DNA of 64,000 nt from DASQYE01 sp035940775 (GTDB taxonomy: Bacteria > Acidobacteriota > Blastocatellia > Pyrinomonadales > Pyrinomonadaceae): the NCBI GenBank assembly GCA_035940775.1, contig DASZEN010000023.1:1-64000 (forward strand), in the 5' to 3' direction. The number at the start of each line of letters is the position of its first letter. Position 1 is the first letter of the stretch. Below the pieces are notes generated by a model, which was not told the DNA's origin, did not search any database, and was given only the letters and a program-made list of their open reading frames with translations. This document shows positions 22,704-31,561 of the stretch, piece by piece. The translations under genes were made by a program, and so were the position numbers.

Positions 22704-22752
22704 CACGTAATACCAAAAAGCGGGCTCGATGCCAAGCCTAAAAAAAAATCCT

Positions 22753-22781
22753 TTGACGCGGGATGTGTTCCCAAGTAATAT
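22753..22781 (+). promoter_or_regulatory. Sigma70-type promoter of PadR-2, leaderless
   Basis: TTGACG (22753-22758) and TAATAT (22776-22781) are separated by exactly 17 nt. Transcription would start near 22788, which is the A of the PadR-2 ATG. An inverted repeat AATATAT (22777-22783)/ATATATT (22797-22803) overlaps the -10 box and the start codon and may be the regulator's own operator. Confidence 0.65.
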
Positions 22782-22787
22782 ATTTCT

Positions 22788-23141
22788 ATGCCACATATAT
22801 ATTCCAGAATGCTCGACCGTGAATTGAAGAAGGGCAGCGCCGAACTGCTTATTCTCTCGCTCGTCGAGGCGCGCCCGCGTCACGGCTACGAGATCAGCAA
22901 GCTGATCGAAGCGCGTTCGGACGGCGTGCTTCGCTTCAACGTCGCTTCGCTCTATCCGCTTCTGTACAGGTTGGAGAAGCGCGGCTGGATCGAGGGGCGC
23001 TGGGTGGAAAAGGCCGGTCAGCGCCGCCGCCGCTATTACAAATTGACGCCCGAAGGCAAAAAGGTGCTGGCGGCCCAGCGCAGCGGTTGGCAGGCGTTTG
23101 TCGAAGCGATCAATCGCATCACGGGACCCGAACATGCCTGA
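22788..23141 (+). CDS. PadR-family transcriptional regulator (ADOP-associated), PadR-2
   Basis: 117 aa. A PadR winged helix is visible (KGSAELLILSLVEARPRHGYE, then VASLYPLLYRLEKRGWI, then a basic wing GQRRRRYYKLTPEGKK). No ribosome-binding site precedes the ATG at 22788 or the alternative ATG at 22809, and the promoter position suggests a leaderless mRNA. The downstream permease start overlaps its last codons (ATG at 23134, stop at 23141), so translation is coupled. It probably controls this permease operon through the AT-rich dyad over its own promoter. Confidence 0.9.
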   Translation: MPHIYSRMLDRELKKGSAELLILSLVEARPRHGYEISKLIEARSDGVLRFNVASLYPLLYRLEKRGWIEGRWVEKAGQRRRRYYKLTPEGKKVLAAQRSGWQAFVEAINRITGPEHA

Positions 23142-25833
23142 GTGGAAGCAGGAGATAGGGAAGCGGCTCGCCGGTCTGAAGCTCGCGCCCGCGCGCAAGG
23201 CGGAGATCGTGGAGGAGCTGGCCCAGCATCTCGAAGACCGCTACGAAGAGCTGCTCGCTCGCGGCGCGACCCTGGAGGAGGCCGCGCGCTCTGCGCTCAG
23301 GGAATTGGACGACGGCGGCAGTCTGCTCGCCCAGGAGTTGAGCCGAATCGAAGAGAAGCCACAGCGCGAGCCAGCGATTTTTGGAGACACAGGGAGGATG
23401 AATATGATCGGTGGTATCTGGCAAGACCTGCGTTATGGGCTACGGATGATGTTGAAGAACCCCGCCTTCACTGCCGTCGCGGTGCTCGCGCTCGGGCTCG
23501 GCATCGGCGCTAATACGGCGATCTTCTCGGTCGTTAACTCGATCCTGCTGCGCCCGCTGCCATTCAGGGAACCCGACCGGCTCGTAACGGTCATGCACAA
23601 TTATCCGAAGCTCGACCTGATCGCTCCGGTCTCGCCGCCGGGCTTCGAGGATTATCGCGCGCGCACGGATGTCTTTGAAAACGCGGGGGCTTCCTCGGGC
23701 GGGAGTTTCAACCTGACGGGAGAGGGCGAGCCCGAGCGCATTCAGGCCAGGGGTGTGACGGCCGGTTTTTTCGAGACCCTGGGCGTCGAGGCCGCACTGG
23801 GCCGTACCTTCCTGCCCGAAGAGGATAAGCCCGGCAACGAACACGTAGTGGTGCTGAGCAATGGGCTCTGGCAGCGCCGCTACGGCGCAGACCCGGGCGT
23901 AGTTGGCAGGACGATCACGCTCGACGGAGAGGGCTACACGGTGGTCGGCGTCATGCCCGCGGGCTTCAGGTTCTACGGTCAGGATGATGCGTGGGCCCCG
24001 CTGGCGCTCAATGCCGAGATGATGTCGCCGAACCGGCGCGGCTCCGAGTTCCTTTTGATGATCGCACGCCTCAAGCCGGGCGTCAGCTTTGAGCAGGCCC
24101 AGGCCGCCATGAACAGCGTCGCCAGCCAAATTCGGCAAGATAATCCTCAACAGTATCCGAGCGATAGCGACTGGGGCGTAAGGGTCAAGCCGGTTTACGA
24201 AGAGATGGTCGCGGATATCCGGCCCGCCCTGTTGGTGCTTTTGGGAGCCGTCGGGTTCGTCCTTCTGATCGCGTGCGCCAACGTGGCCAACCTGTTGCTC
24301 GCGCGTGCGAGCGTCAGGCGCAAGGAGATCGCCATTCGGACGGCGCTCGGGGCCGGGCGCTGGCGTCTCGTCCGCCAACTGTTGACGGAGAGCGTACTGC
24401 TCAGCATCACGGGCGGCGGCCTCGGGCTGCTGCTGGCCGTGTGGGGCGTCGACGTGCTGGTTAAGCTCAACCAGAACAATATTCCACGTGCGCGCGAGAT
24501 CGGCATCGACGCTCGCGTGTTGGCTTTCACTTTCGGCCTCTCGCTCGTGACGGGCGTGCTCTTCGGGCTCGCCCCGGCGCTTCAGGCTTCGAGGACACAG
24601 TTGACGGACGCGCTCAAGGAAGGTGGGCGGACTTCCGGAGGCTCGCACCGCGCGCGCTTTCGCAGCCTGCTGGTCGTCACCGAGATCGCGCTTGCGCTCG
24701 TGCTCCTGATCGGAGCGGGACTTATGGTCAAGAGCTTTTCGCGGCTCTCGCACGTCGATCCGGGCTTTCAGCCGCAGAACCTGCTGACGATGCAGGTCGC
24801 GCTGCCCGTCACAAAGTACAAGGAGGACAAGCAGATCGGGGATTTCTTCCGGCAGGCGTTGGAGAAGATAAAGAGTCTGCCCGGAGTACAGTCGGAGGGC
24901 GCTGTCTCTCAATTGCCGTTGAGCGGCTCGGTGGCGAGCGGCTTCTTCACTATAGAGGGGCAGGAGGCGTCCGGAGAACAACGCCCGCACACAGACCTGC
25001 GCGCCTCAAGCCCGGAGTATTTGCAGACGATGGGCATCCCCTTATTGAAGGGACGCTACTTCAACGAGCGCGATACGGACTCATCGCCCAACGTCGCCAT
25101 CATTGACGAAACCCTGGCACGCCGCTACTGGCCGGGCGCAGACCCTGTAGGCCGTCGCATCTCCTATAATCGAAGAGATGGCAAGCCTGTGTGGCGAGAG
25201 ATCGTGGGCGTCGTCGGGGCCATTAAGCACAAGGCGCTCGATGCGGATTACAGAGGACAGCTCTACTTTCCACATCCTCAAAATCCCTGGTCGAACATGT
25301 CGCTGGTCGTGCGCTCGAACACGGCCGACCCGGCGAGCCTGACGGCGGCCGTGCGCTCCGCCATTCAGGCCGTCGATAAGGATCAGCCCGTCTACAGGGT
25401 CATGACGATGGAGACGATGGTCGCCGAATCGGTCGCGCAGCATCGCTTCTCCATGTTCCTGCTTACGCTTTTCGCCGTCGTCGCCGTCGCCCTGGCCGTC
25501 GTCGGGCTCTACGGCGTGATGTCTTACGGGGTCAGCCAGCGCACCCACGAGATAGGGATACGCATGGCCCTGGGCGCGCAGGCGCGCGACGTGCTCAGGA
25601 TGGTGGTGGGCCAGGGGTTTGTGCTGGCGCTGCTGGGCGTCGGCGCGGGGCTCCTCGGGGCGCTCGCCCTGACCAGGGTGATGTCGAGCCTTTTGTTCGG
25701 CGTGAGCGCCACAGACCCTTTCATGTTCGTCAGCGTCCCACTGATCCTGGCGGGCGTCGCCTTGCTGGCCTGCTATCTCCCGGCGCGCAGGGCTACGAAG
25801 GTAGACCCTATGGTCGCACTCCGTTACGAGTGA
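23134..25833 (+). CDS. ADOP-type ABC transporter permease (MacB/FtsX family), copy 2
   Basis: 899 aa from ATG 23134, which overlaps the end of PadR-2 by 8 nt; an in-frame start at 23098 is less likely. The architecture is as in copy 1: N-terminal helical prefix (about 1-85), TM1 at AFTAVAVLALGLGIGANTAIF, MacB-type periplasmic domain, FtsX unit FVLLIACANVANLLLARASVR, second half with TM segment LALVLLIGAGLMVKSF, and a C-terminal FtsX unit with RTHEIGIRMALGA, ending DPMVALRYE. There is no ATPase nearby. It probably takes part in export or envelope stress functions like MacB relatives, but substrate is unknown. Confidence 0.92.
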   Translation: MPEWKQEIGKRLAGLKLAPARKAEIVEELAQHLEDRYEELLARGATLEEAARSALRELDDGGSLLAQELSRIEEKPQREPAIFGDTGRMNMIGGIWQDLRYGLRMMLKNPAFTAVAVLALGLGIGANTAIFSVVNSILLRPLPFREPDRLVTVMHNYPKLDLIAPVSPPGFEDYRARTDVFENAGASSGGSFNLTGEGEPERIQARGVTAGFFETLGVEAALGRTFLPEEDKPGNEHVVVLSNGLWQRRYGADPGVVGRTITLDGEGYTVVGVMPAGFRFYGQDDAWAPLALNAEMMSPNRRGSEFLLMIARLKPGVSFEQAQAAMNSVASQIRQDNPQQYPSDSDWGVRVKPVYEEMVADIRPALLVLLGAVGFVLLIACANVANLLLARASVRRKEIAIRTALGAGRWRLVRQLLTESVLLSITGGGLGLLLAVWGVDVLVKLNQNNIPRAREIGIDARVLAFTFGLSLVTGVLFGLAPALQASRTQLTDALKEGGRTSGGSHRARFRSLLVVTEIALALVLLIGAGLMVKSFSRLSHVDPGFQPQNLLTMQVALPVTKYKEDKQIGDFFRQALEKIKSLPGVQSEGAVSQLPLSGSVASGFFTIEGQEASGEQRPHTDLRASSPEYLQTMGIPLLKGRYFNERDTDSSPNVAIIDETLARRYWPGADPVGRRISYNRRDGKPVWREIVGVVGAIKHKALDADYRGQLYFPHPQNPWSNMSLVVRSNTADPASLTAAVRSAIQAVDKDQPVYRVMTMETMVAESVAQHRFSMFLLTLFAVVAVALAVVGLYGVMSYGVSQRTHEIGIRMALGAQARDVLRMVVGQGFVLALLGVGAGLLGALALTRVMSSLLFGVSATDPFMFVSVPLILAGVALLACYLPARRATKVDPMVALRYE

Positions 25834-25874
25834 AGATGGGGTTTGGCCGCGTGCGGCTTAATCACTCCGCTTTT

Positions 25875-28800
25875 TCAGGCGCTGGCGGTCAGGTCGTGGC
25901 GTTCCAGTTTGAGATAGAGGCCGCGCCGCGTGAGCCCCAGCTCGCGTGCGGCGCGCGAGATATTGCCGCCGTGCTTACGCATGGCTTCGGCGATCATGCG
26001 GCGTTCGAGGTCTGCGAGCGCGTCGGCCAGCGTCGTGCCCTCGGCCGGAGTCGACGCGACGGCGTTGATGGGCGTCACAAGTGCGGGCGGCGTGATGGAC
26101 GAAGAGGTGCGCCGCAGCTCGGGCGAGAGATGATCGGGCGTAATCAGCGTGCCGTCTTCGGCGCGGGCAACGACGCGCTGTATCTCGTTGGTGAGCTGGC
26201 GCACGTTGCCGGGCCAATCGCAGACCATCAGCAGGTCTACGGCCTGCGGCGTAATCTCTATGTCGCGGCGACCGAACTTCGCCGAGTAGTGGTTGATGTA
26301 ATAGTTGACGATGGTCGGAATCTCTGAGCGGCGCTCGCGCAAGGGGGGAACGCGCAGGCGTATGACGTTGAGGCGATAGTAAAGGTCTTCGCGAAAACGC
26401 CCGCCAGCGACCATCTCTTCCAGATCAGTATTGGTGGCGGCGATGATGCGCACGTCAACCTTTATGGGTCGCTGCTCGCCGAGCGGCTGAATCTCGCCCT
26501 CCTGAAGGAAGCGCAGCAGCTTCGGCTGCACGTCCAGCGGCAGGTCGCCGATCTCATCCAAAAAGAGCGTGCCGCCTTCGGCCGTTCTAATCACGCCGGG
26601 CGAGTCCGCGACCGCGCCCGTGAACGCGCCGCGACGGTAGCCGAACAGGTAGCCTTCGGACAACTCTTTGGGGACGGCCGTGCAGTTGAAGGGAACGAAG
26701 ACCTTTGAGCGGCGCGAGGATAGAGCATGAATGGCGCGCGCCACCAGCTCCTTGCCCGTACCCGATTCGCCCGTCACCAGCACCGTCACATCCGAGGATC
26801 GAATCTTATTGACCTCTTCGACGAGGCGCGTCATCGCCGGGCTCGAATGGATAAAGCCCGGCATCAGGCTCGCACCCGCGAGCGCGCCGTCCTCCTGCGT
26901 GCTGCGTCCGGAGTACGCGCCCGCCCGCAGCGCACACACATCCATGCCAAGCTCGACGACGCGCAGGAGCGGCTCGATGGCGATTCCGCCCGGAATCACG
27001 GCCGCCGCGCGCGGCGCTATGAAGAGCAGCGCTGGCGAGGCATTGGTCGCCCGTAAGGGGATGATGGCCGCGTCGCGCTTCGTAGCGAGTTCCTCACGCT
27101 CGGCCTGCGATTGTGCTCTCCCCAATTCGTCGGCCGCGCGCGTTGCCTCCTCGGGCGCGTAGCCGTGCGCGACGACGACCCTCAACTGCTTGTCCTCGCC
27201 CGGCTCGACTATGAGCACGCGGCGCGCGTCCGTCTCCTGGTGAACGACCGCCGCCAGCTCGCGCAGGAGCAGTTCGCGCGAAGCGACGGCCTCGGCCAGT
27301 CGCAAAGTAAGAAGCTGCGTGAGCGCCGAGCGCTCGTCGTGCAGCTCTGGCGCATTACGGTCAAGCGCGGCGAGCGCTTCTTCGGCACGCGACAGGTCGA
27401 GGCGCGCGCCAAGCTCGCGAAAGGTATGAGCCGCGCGCGAGAGATGCTCGGCGGCGCGCTCCGGCTGCATGCTGGCGTAGGCGCGACCCAGTTCGCAATG
27501 CGCGCGCGCGCCCCTGTAACGGTCGCCCAGGATATCGAAGATGGTGACGCTGCGGCTGAAGTGCTGTGCGGCCAGACCCGGATCATCCTGGACGAGCGCG
27601 AGCAGCCCTTGAAGGCGCTGCGCCTCGCCCGCAAACCCTAGGTCGGTGACGGAATCGGTCGTCTGCTCGGCGACTCTTTGCAACTGCGCGGCACACTCTT
27701 CAAGATCGCCCGACATGATGTCGGCTTCGGCGAGCAGGAGGCGCGATTCACAGATCGCCTGACGGTCGGCAATCGCTTCGGCGAAGGCGAGCGCCTGACG
27801 ACCGTGCTCGCGTGCCTGCGCGGCGTCATTCATCGCCAGTAGGCAACGGCCCAGCGTGCGCAAGGTCTGCCCCGCATACCACTTGTTACCGTGCGAGGTG
27901 GAGAGCGCGACGGCGCGTTCGAGATAGCTCTGCGCCGTCACGAGATCGCCGCGCAGCATGTGTAGCTCGCCGAGCGAATCGAGCGGCATGGAGAGCTTCG
28001 GGCTGTTCTCGTTGACCTCTGAGGCGAGCACCAGCGCGCGTTCCAGGGCCGCCTGCGCGCGCTTCCATTCGCCAACCAGGATCAGATTGATGCCCAGATT
28101 GTTATAGCCGTCGGCCGCGTTGGCCTTGTGCTCCGTGCGCTCGTAATAGCTGATCGATTTTTCGAGGTGGCGGATGCCCTCCTGCGGTCGCTTGAGAAAC
28201 CAGCAGACCCCGGCCATGTTGTTGTAAATCTTGGCGAGCAAATAAGGCGCTTGGTAATCGCCGACCAGTTTGAGCGCCTGCTCGTTATTATCGAGCGCCG
28301 CTTCATAGTTGCCTTCGAGCATATCGGCGACGGCGATGGCGAAGTAGGATTCGGCCAGCCCGCGCCAGTCGCCGCTATTGCGGTAATGCTCAAGCGCGCG
28401 CTGCGCGTAATCGTGTGCGATGGGATACTCGTTGATGCTGCGATAGATGCGCGCCAGCGCGACGTAGATCGCCCCCATCTGCGTGTTAGCCCCGCTCTCC
28501 GAGGTCTCGCGCAGCGCGGCGTTCAGGAACGCTATCGCCTTCGGATGGTCGCCCGTATAGTTGTAGGCAAGGCCGATCTGCACGCGCAGCCTGGTGGTGG
28601 TTTCGGCATCCACGCGCGCGTGCGCCTCCGGCGCTTCGTACATCAGCACGGCTTCCAGAGACTCGCGGTAGCGCCCCTGCATCTCAAGCGCCATAGAGAG
28701 CGCGCAGCGCGCCTGCGCCAGCAGCGATGCGTCCTGGCGCGCGGCGACGATCAGCTTTGTGATACGAGATTGGACTTCGGACGAGCGGCCCTGATCGAGC

Positions 28801-28964
28801 AGGAGGCGGATTTCTTCCAGCTCGCTTGCGAGCGATTCGCGCGTCGCCGCTTTGCGCGAGCGCAGGCGCGCGTCCGCCAAGTCGATCACACCCCCGGCGT
28901 CACGCGCTCCTGGTGCGTCTTTGCCCGTCTCGTCCCGGCCTGTGCGTGTGCGCCTGCCAATCAT
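25875..28964 (-). CDS. TPR-containing sigma54-dependent transcriptional activator
   Basis: 1029 aa. The first ~520 residues are a series of TPR-like helices (about ten), followed by a GAF-like region (about 545-690). Then comes the sigma54 AAA+ domain: Walker A GESGTGKE near 730, an intact GAFTGA loop near 778 (YRRGAFTGA), Walker B GGTLFLDEIGDLP, and the arginine-bearing VPPLRERR motif. A Fis-type helix-turn-helix closes the protein (GNISRAARELGLTRRGLYLKL). The intact GAFTGA indicates true sigma54 contact. The TPR/GAF sensor replaces a receiver domain, so control is probably by protein or small-molecule binding. It converges with the ADOP-2 gene, 41 nt apart. Targets are unknown. Confidence 0.93.
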   Translation of the reverse strand: MIGRRTRTGRDETGKDAPGARDAGGVIDLADARLRSRKAATRESLASELEEIRLLLDQGRSSEVQSRITKLIVAARQDASLLAQARCALSMALEMQGRYRESLEAVLMYEAPEAHARVDAETTTRLRVQIGLAYNYTGDHPKAIAFLNAALRETSESGANTQMGAIYVALARIYRSINEYPIAHDYAQRALEHYRNSGDWRGLAESYFAIAVADMLEGNYEAALDNNEQALKLVGDYQAPYLLAKIYNNMAGVCWFLKRPQEGIRHLEKSISYYERTEHKANAADGYNNLGINLILVGEWKRAQAALERALVLASEVNENSPKLSMPLDSLGELHMLRGDLVTAQSYLERAVALSTSHGNKWYAGQTLRTLGRCLLAMNDAAQAREHGRQALAFAEAIADRQAICESRLLLAEADIMSGDLEECAAQLQRVAEQTTDSVTDLGFAGEAQRLQGLLALVQDDPGLAAQHFSRSVTIFDILGDRYRGARAHCELGRAYASMQPERAAEHLSRAAHTFRELGARLDLSRAEEALAALDRNAPELHDERSALTQLLTLRLAEAVASRELLLRELAAVVHQETDARRVLIVEPGEDKQLRVVVAHGYAPEEATRAADELGRAQSQAEREELATKRDAAIIPLRATNASPALLFIAPRAAAVIPGGIAIEPLLRVVELGMDVCALRAGAYSGRSTQEDGALAGASLMPGFIHSSPAMTRLVEEVNKIRSSDVTVLVTGESGTGKELVARAIHALSSRRSKVFVPFNCTAVPKELSEGYLFGYRRGAFTGAVADSPGVIRTAEGGTLFLDEIGDLPLDVQPKLLRFLQEGEIQPLGEQRPIKVDVRIIAATNTDLEEMVAGGRFREDLYYRLNVIRLRVPPLRERRSEIPTIVNYYINHYSAKFGRRDIEITPQAVDLLMVCDWPGNVRQLTNEIQRVVARAEDGTLITPDHLSPELRRTSSSITPPALVTPINAVASTPAEGTTLADALADLERRMIAEAMRKHGGNISRAARELGLTRRGLYLKLERHDLTASA

Positions 28965-29150
28965 GGATCAGTATAAACTCCGAATCAACGGAGCTTTTCA
29001 GTTAAGTTGCAGTTAGTAGTCGGGTGGAGGGCTTTTAGAGCGAGGACGATTCTCCCACTGACCCGTTCGCCGCGCTCGTCAATAGATTTGACCATGCTGA
29101 ATCTAACACAGCGGCGGCCCAAGCGTCCACGACAAAAGGGAGAAACGAAG

Positions 29151-29255
29151 GAACGAAGGGATGAAGGATGAGGGCGGCAGCGGTGAAAGGAAAGATTCAA
29201 CTTCCTTGAATGCTTTTATTCGTCCCTCATCGCTGCCGCCCTACCTCCTTCGTTC
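29151..29255. repeat. Dispersed palindromic intergenic repeat, copy 1
   Basis: The outer arms (gaacgaagg...agggcggcagcg and its near-complement ending in ccttcgttc) make an imperfect hairpin of about 105 nt whose centre is TTCAA-N5-TTGAA. A second copy lies at 47707-47815 in inverted orientation; the two share a core of about 22 identical nt around gcattcaaggaagttgaa (minus-strand reading here). It looks like a REP/MITE-type non-coding element. Confidence 0.75.
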
Positions 29256-29266
29256 AGGCCCTTGCC

Positions 29267-29296
29267 TTGACACGTCGCCGAAGCCGCCGGTATCAT
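29267..29296 (+). promoter_or_regulatory. Promoter of the ffh operon
   Basis: TTGACA (29267-29272), 18-nt spacer, TATCAT (29291-29296). Predicted start near 29303, giving a leader of about 29 nt before the ffh ATG. Confidence 0.65.
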
Positions 29297-29331
29297 CTTC
29301 GTTTCCGTCTTGAGCGCGGAGCTGTGCCTAT

Positions 29332-30834
29332 ATGTTCGAGTCTTTATCCGATAAGCTGAAGCGTACGCTGAAGAACCTGCGCGGCGAAGGCGTGCTCACA
29401 CCGGAGCACGTGGACGCGGCGTTGCGAGAGATTCGTCTCGCCCTCCTGGAGGCGGACGTAAATTACAAGGTCGCGAAGGATTTCATCGCGTCCGTCAAAG
29501 AGAAGGCCGAAGGCCAGCAGGTCTGGCAGGAGTTGAAGCCTTCGGAACAGGTTGTCAAGATCGTCTTTGACGAGTTGGTTGAGCTTCTGGGCGGCCAGTC
29601 TTCGCGCCTTGTTTTCACGAAGGCGATCCCGAACGTCGTCATGATCGTTGGCCTTCAGGGCTCCGGGAAGACGACTTCGACCGGAAAAGTGGCGCGCTGG
29701 CTCTCAAAGAATCAGGAGCGCAAGCCGCTTCTGGTCTCCGTGGACGTTTATCGTCCGGCGGCGCGCGAGCAGTTGAAGGTCATCGCACGCGCGACGGGCC
29801 AGTCCATCTTCGAGCTGCCGGAGACGAATGACCCGCTCACGCTCGTACGCGAAGCGCACAGGCACGCGCAGCAGACCGGCTACGATACTCTTCTGATAGA
29901 CACGGCGGGGCGGCTGCACATCGACGACGAGCTGATGCAGGAGCTGGTCAGCATAAAGACGGAGACGCGGCCCGTCGAAACGCTCTTCGTGGCGGACGCG
30001 ATGACGGGCCAGGATGCCGTGCGCTCGGCCGAAGAGTTTCATCGACAGGTGGGAATCACGGGCGTGATTCTGACCAAGATGGACGGCGATGCGCGCGGCG
30101 GCGCGGCGCTTTCGATCAAGCAGGTGATAGGCCAGCCCGTCAAGTTTGTCGGCGTCGGCGAAAAGTATGACGCGCTCGAACCGTTCTATCCCGACAGGAT
30201 CGCACAGCGAATCCTGGGCATGGGCGACGTGCTGTCGCTCATCGAAGAGGTACAGTCGAAGGTAGACCAGTCGGAGGCCGAAGAGCAGCTTAAGAAGCTT
30301 CAGAAGAACCAGTTCACGCTCGACGACTTTCGCGGGCAACTCCGTCAGGTCAAGCGCCTCGGCTCTTTCTCGAAGATCATGAAGCTGCTGCCCGATCAAC
30401 TGCTTGGCGGCATCGGCATGCCGGAACTGAGCGAAGAGCAGTCCAAGCAGATGGAGCGCGAACTCAAGCGTACGGAAGCGATCATCGATTCGATGACGAT
30501 AGAGGAGCGCAACGATCATAAGATTCTGAACGCGAATCGCCGTCGGCGCATCGCCCGAGGGTCGGGCGCGACCGTGGCCGATGTCAACTCGCTCATCAAG
30601 CAGTATACGGAGATGAGACAGATGATGCGGCAGCTTTCCGGCTCCGGCCTCTTCGGCGGTGGCGGTGGCGGCCTCAAAGGAAAGATGATGCGGCGCATGG
30701 CGGGAATGGCCGGGATGCCGGACATCTCGGGCATGATGGGCGGAAATGGCGACGAGGAAGGCGCTGCGCCTCAGCTTCCCGCCGGGCCTTCGCGTAAGAA
30801 GACGGGGAAGAAGAAACGCTGGAAGAAAAAGTAA
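29332..30834 (+). CDS. ffh: Signal recognition particle GTPase Ffh
   Basis: 500 aa. N-terminal helical bundle (MFESLSDKLKRTLKNLRG), then the NG GTPase domain with GLQGSGKTTSTGK, DVYRPAAREQL, DTAGRLHID and TKMDGDARGG, then the Met-rich M domain with the RNA-binding RRRRIARGSG segment near 400. The C terminus is a Gly/Met-rich extension ending in a strongly basic tail (KKTGKKKRWKKK). Binds 4.5S RNA and signal sequences and targets ribosomes to the membrane with FtsY. First gene of the translation cluster. Confidence 0.98.
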   Translation: MFESLSDKLKRTLKNLRGEGVLTPEHVDAALREIRLALLEADVNYKVAKDFIASVKEKAEGQQVWQELKPSEQVVKIVFDELVELLGGQSSRLVFTKAIPNVVMIVGLQGSGKTTSTGKVARWLSKNQERKPLLVSVDVYRPAAREQLKVIARATGQSIFELPETNDPLTLVREAHRHAQQTGYDTLLIDTAGRLHIDDELMQELVSIKTETRPVETLFVADAMTGQDAVRSAEEFHRQVGITGVILTKMDGDARGGAALSIKQVIGQPVKFVGVGEKYDALEPFYPDRIAQRILGMGDVLSLIEEVQSKVDQSEAEEQLKKLQKNQFTLDDFRGQLRQVKRLGSFSKIMKLLPDQLLGGIGMPELSEEQSKQMERELKRTEAIIDSMTIEERNDHKILNANRRRRIARGSGATVADVNSLIKQYTEMRQMMRQLSGSGLFGGGGGGLKGKMMRRMAGMAGMPDISGMMGGNGDEEGAAPQLPAGPSRKKTGKKKRWKKK

Positions 30835-30840
30835 ACGGCC

Positions 30841-30888
30841 GATGTCGGATGCCTCATGGTTGAAGGCTTGTACCCGGCATCCGACATC
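30841..30888 (+). terminator. Long hairpin between ffh and rpsP
   Basis: A 13-bp perfect stem (GATGTCGGATGCC 30841-30853 with GGCATCCGACATC 30876-30888) with a 22-nt loop lies 7 nt after the ffh stop codon. No T-run follows directly, so it may be an attenuator, an RNA-processing hairpin or a remnant of a dispersed repeat rather than a full terminator. Confidence 0.5.
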
Positions 30889-30914
30889 CGGTATCTGTTT
30901 TGGAGGATGAAGAT

Positions 30915-31208
30915 TTGTTAGCGATCAGATTAATGCGCATGGGCGCGAAAAAGAGGCCATCGTATCGCATCGTGGTCAAGGAGAAGCTCTCCAAGCGCGA
31001 CGGCGCTTATCTTGAGAACCTGGGCTTCTACAACCCGACGCGGAACCCTGCGGAGCTTCGCCTCGATGCGGAGCGCGCGCAGTACTGGCTCGAAAAAGGC
31101 GCGCAGCCGACCGATACTGTGCGACGCCTTATAAAAGCCAATCAGAAAGCTCTGGCTCAGGCTGAGACGGCGGAGTCCACGGGCTCGACGACCACCGCCT
31201 CGGCCTGA
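30915..31208 (+). CDS. rpsP: 30S ribosomal protein S16
   Basis: 97 aa from a TTG at 30915. This start gives the family-typical N terminus MLAIRLMRMGAKKRPSYRI, and GGAGG (30902-30906) sits 8 nt upstream; a TTG at 30900 is too close to this site. Primary-binding protein of the 30S body needed for small-subunit assembly. The C-terminal ~15 residues are a low-complexity Thr/Ser/Ala tail. Second gene of the ffh-rpsP-khpA-rimM-trmD-rplS cluster. Confidence 0.96.
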   Translation: MLAIRLMRMGAKKRPSYRIVVKEKLSKRDGAYLENLGFYNPTRNPAELRLDAERAQYWLEKGAQPTDTVRRLIKANQKALAQAETAESTGSTTTASA

Positions 31209-31330
31209 CAGAACAGAGAGTGTGAGTGTGATGGAGCGTCGCGGCGGCGAAGATGATGCGCCCCGGTCGCGCCCCTTGCGCGTCGCGCGCGCGCTCTCTG
31301 ACCGCTCTGCTTAAGCTTACGGCTTCGCTT

Positions 31331-31561
31331 ATGAGAGAGACCGTTGAGATGATCGTGAAGGCCCTGGTGGACGACGCGTCCTCTGTCGAGGTGCGCGAAC
31401 GAGAGCATAATGGTGCGACCATTATCGAAGTGCGCGTGGCCGAAACCGATATGGGCAAGCTGATCGGGCGACAGGGACGAACGGTGCGTGCGCTGCGTGG
31501 GATCGTCCAGGCGGCGAGCGCGAAAAGAAACCATCGCTTCGTCCTCGATATAATCGAATGA
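31331..31561 (+). CDS. khpA: KH-domain RNA-binding protein KhpA
   Basis: 76 aa. ATG 31331 is chosen because it gives the usual start of this family (MRETVEMIVKALVDD); no good ribosome-binding site is visible and the open frame extends to 31253. The KH core is clear: VEVREREH, then GKLIGRQGRT carrying the GxxG loop, then VQAASAKRNHRFVLDI. KhpA binds RNA with its partner KhpB and affects cell-shape and RNA metabolism in firmicutes. Its position between rpsP and rimM is standard. Its stop overlaps the rimM start (ATGA). Confidence 0.92.
   Translation: MRETVEMIVKALVDDASSVEVREREHNGATIIEVRVAETDMGKLIGRQGRTVRALRGIVQAASAKRNHRFVLDIIE

Larger units (their letters stand above)
28965..29331. other. Divergent intergenic region between the sigma54 activator and ffh
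   Basis: Contains a small hairpin CTCCG-N6-CGGAG near 28974-28992 in the activator leader, the ~105-nt palindromic repeat at 29151-29255 and the ffh promoter at 29267-29296. No gene is seen. Confidence 0.55.

Noticed and set aside
22704..23198. N-terminal extension of the small membrane peptide frame
   Set aside because: It is the antisense shadow of PadR-2; only the last 33-35 codons lie outside that gene and look coding.
23440..24990. 516-codon minus-strand frame antisense to ADOP-2
   Set aside because: Entirely inside a clear permease gene; composition is Arg/His/Gln-rich shadow without domains.
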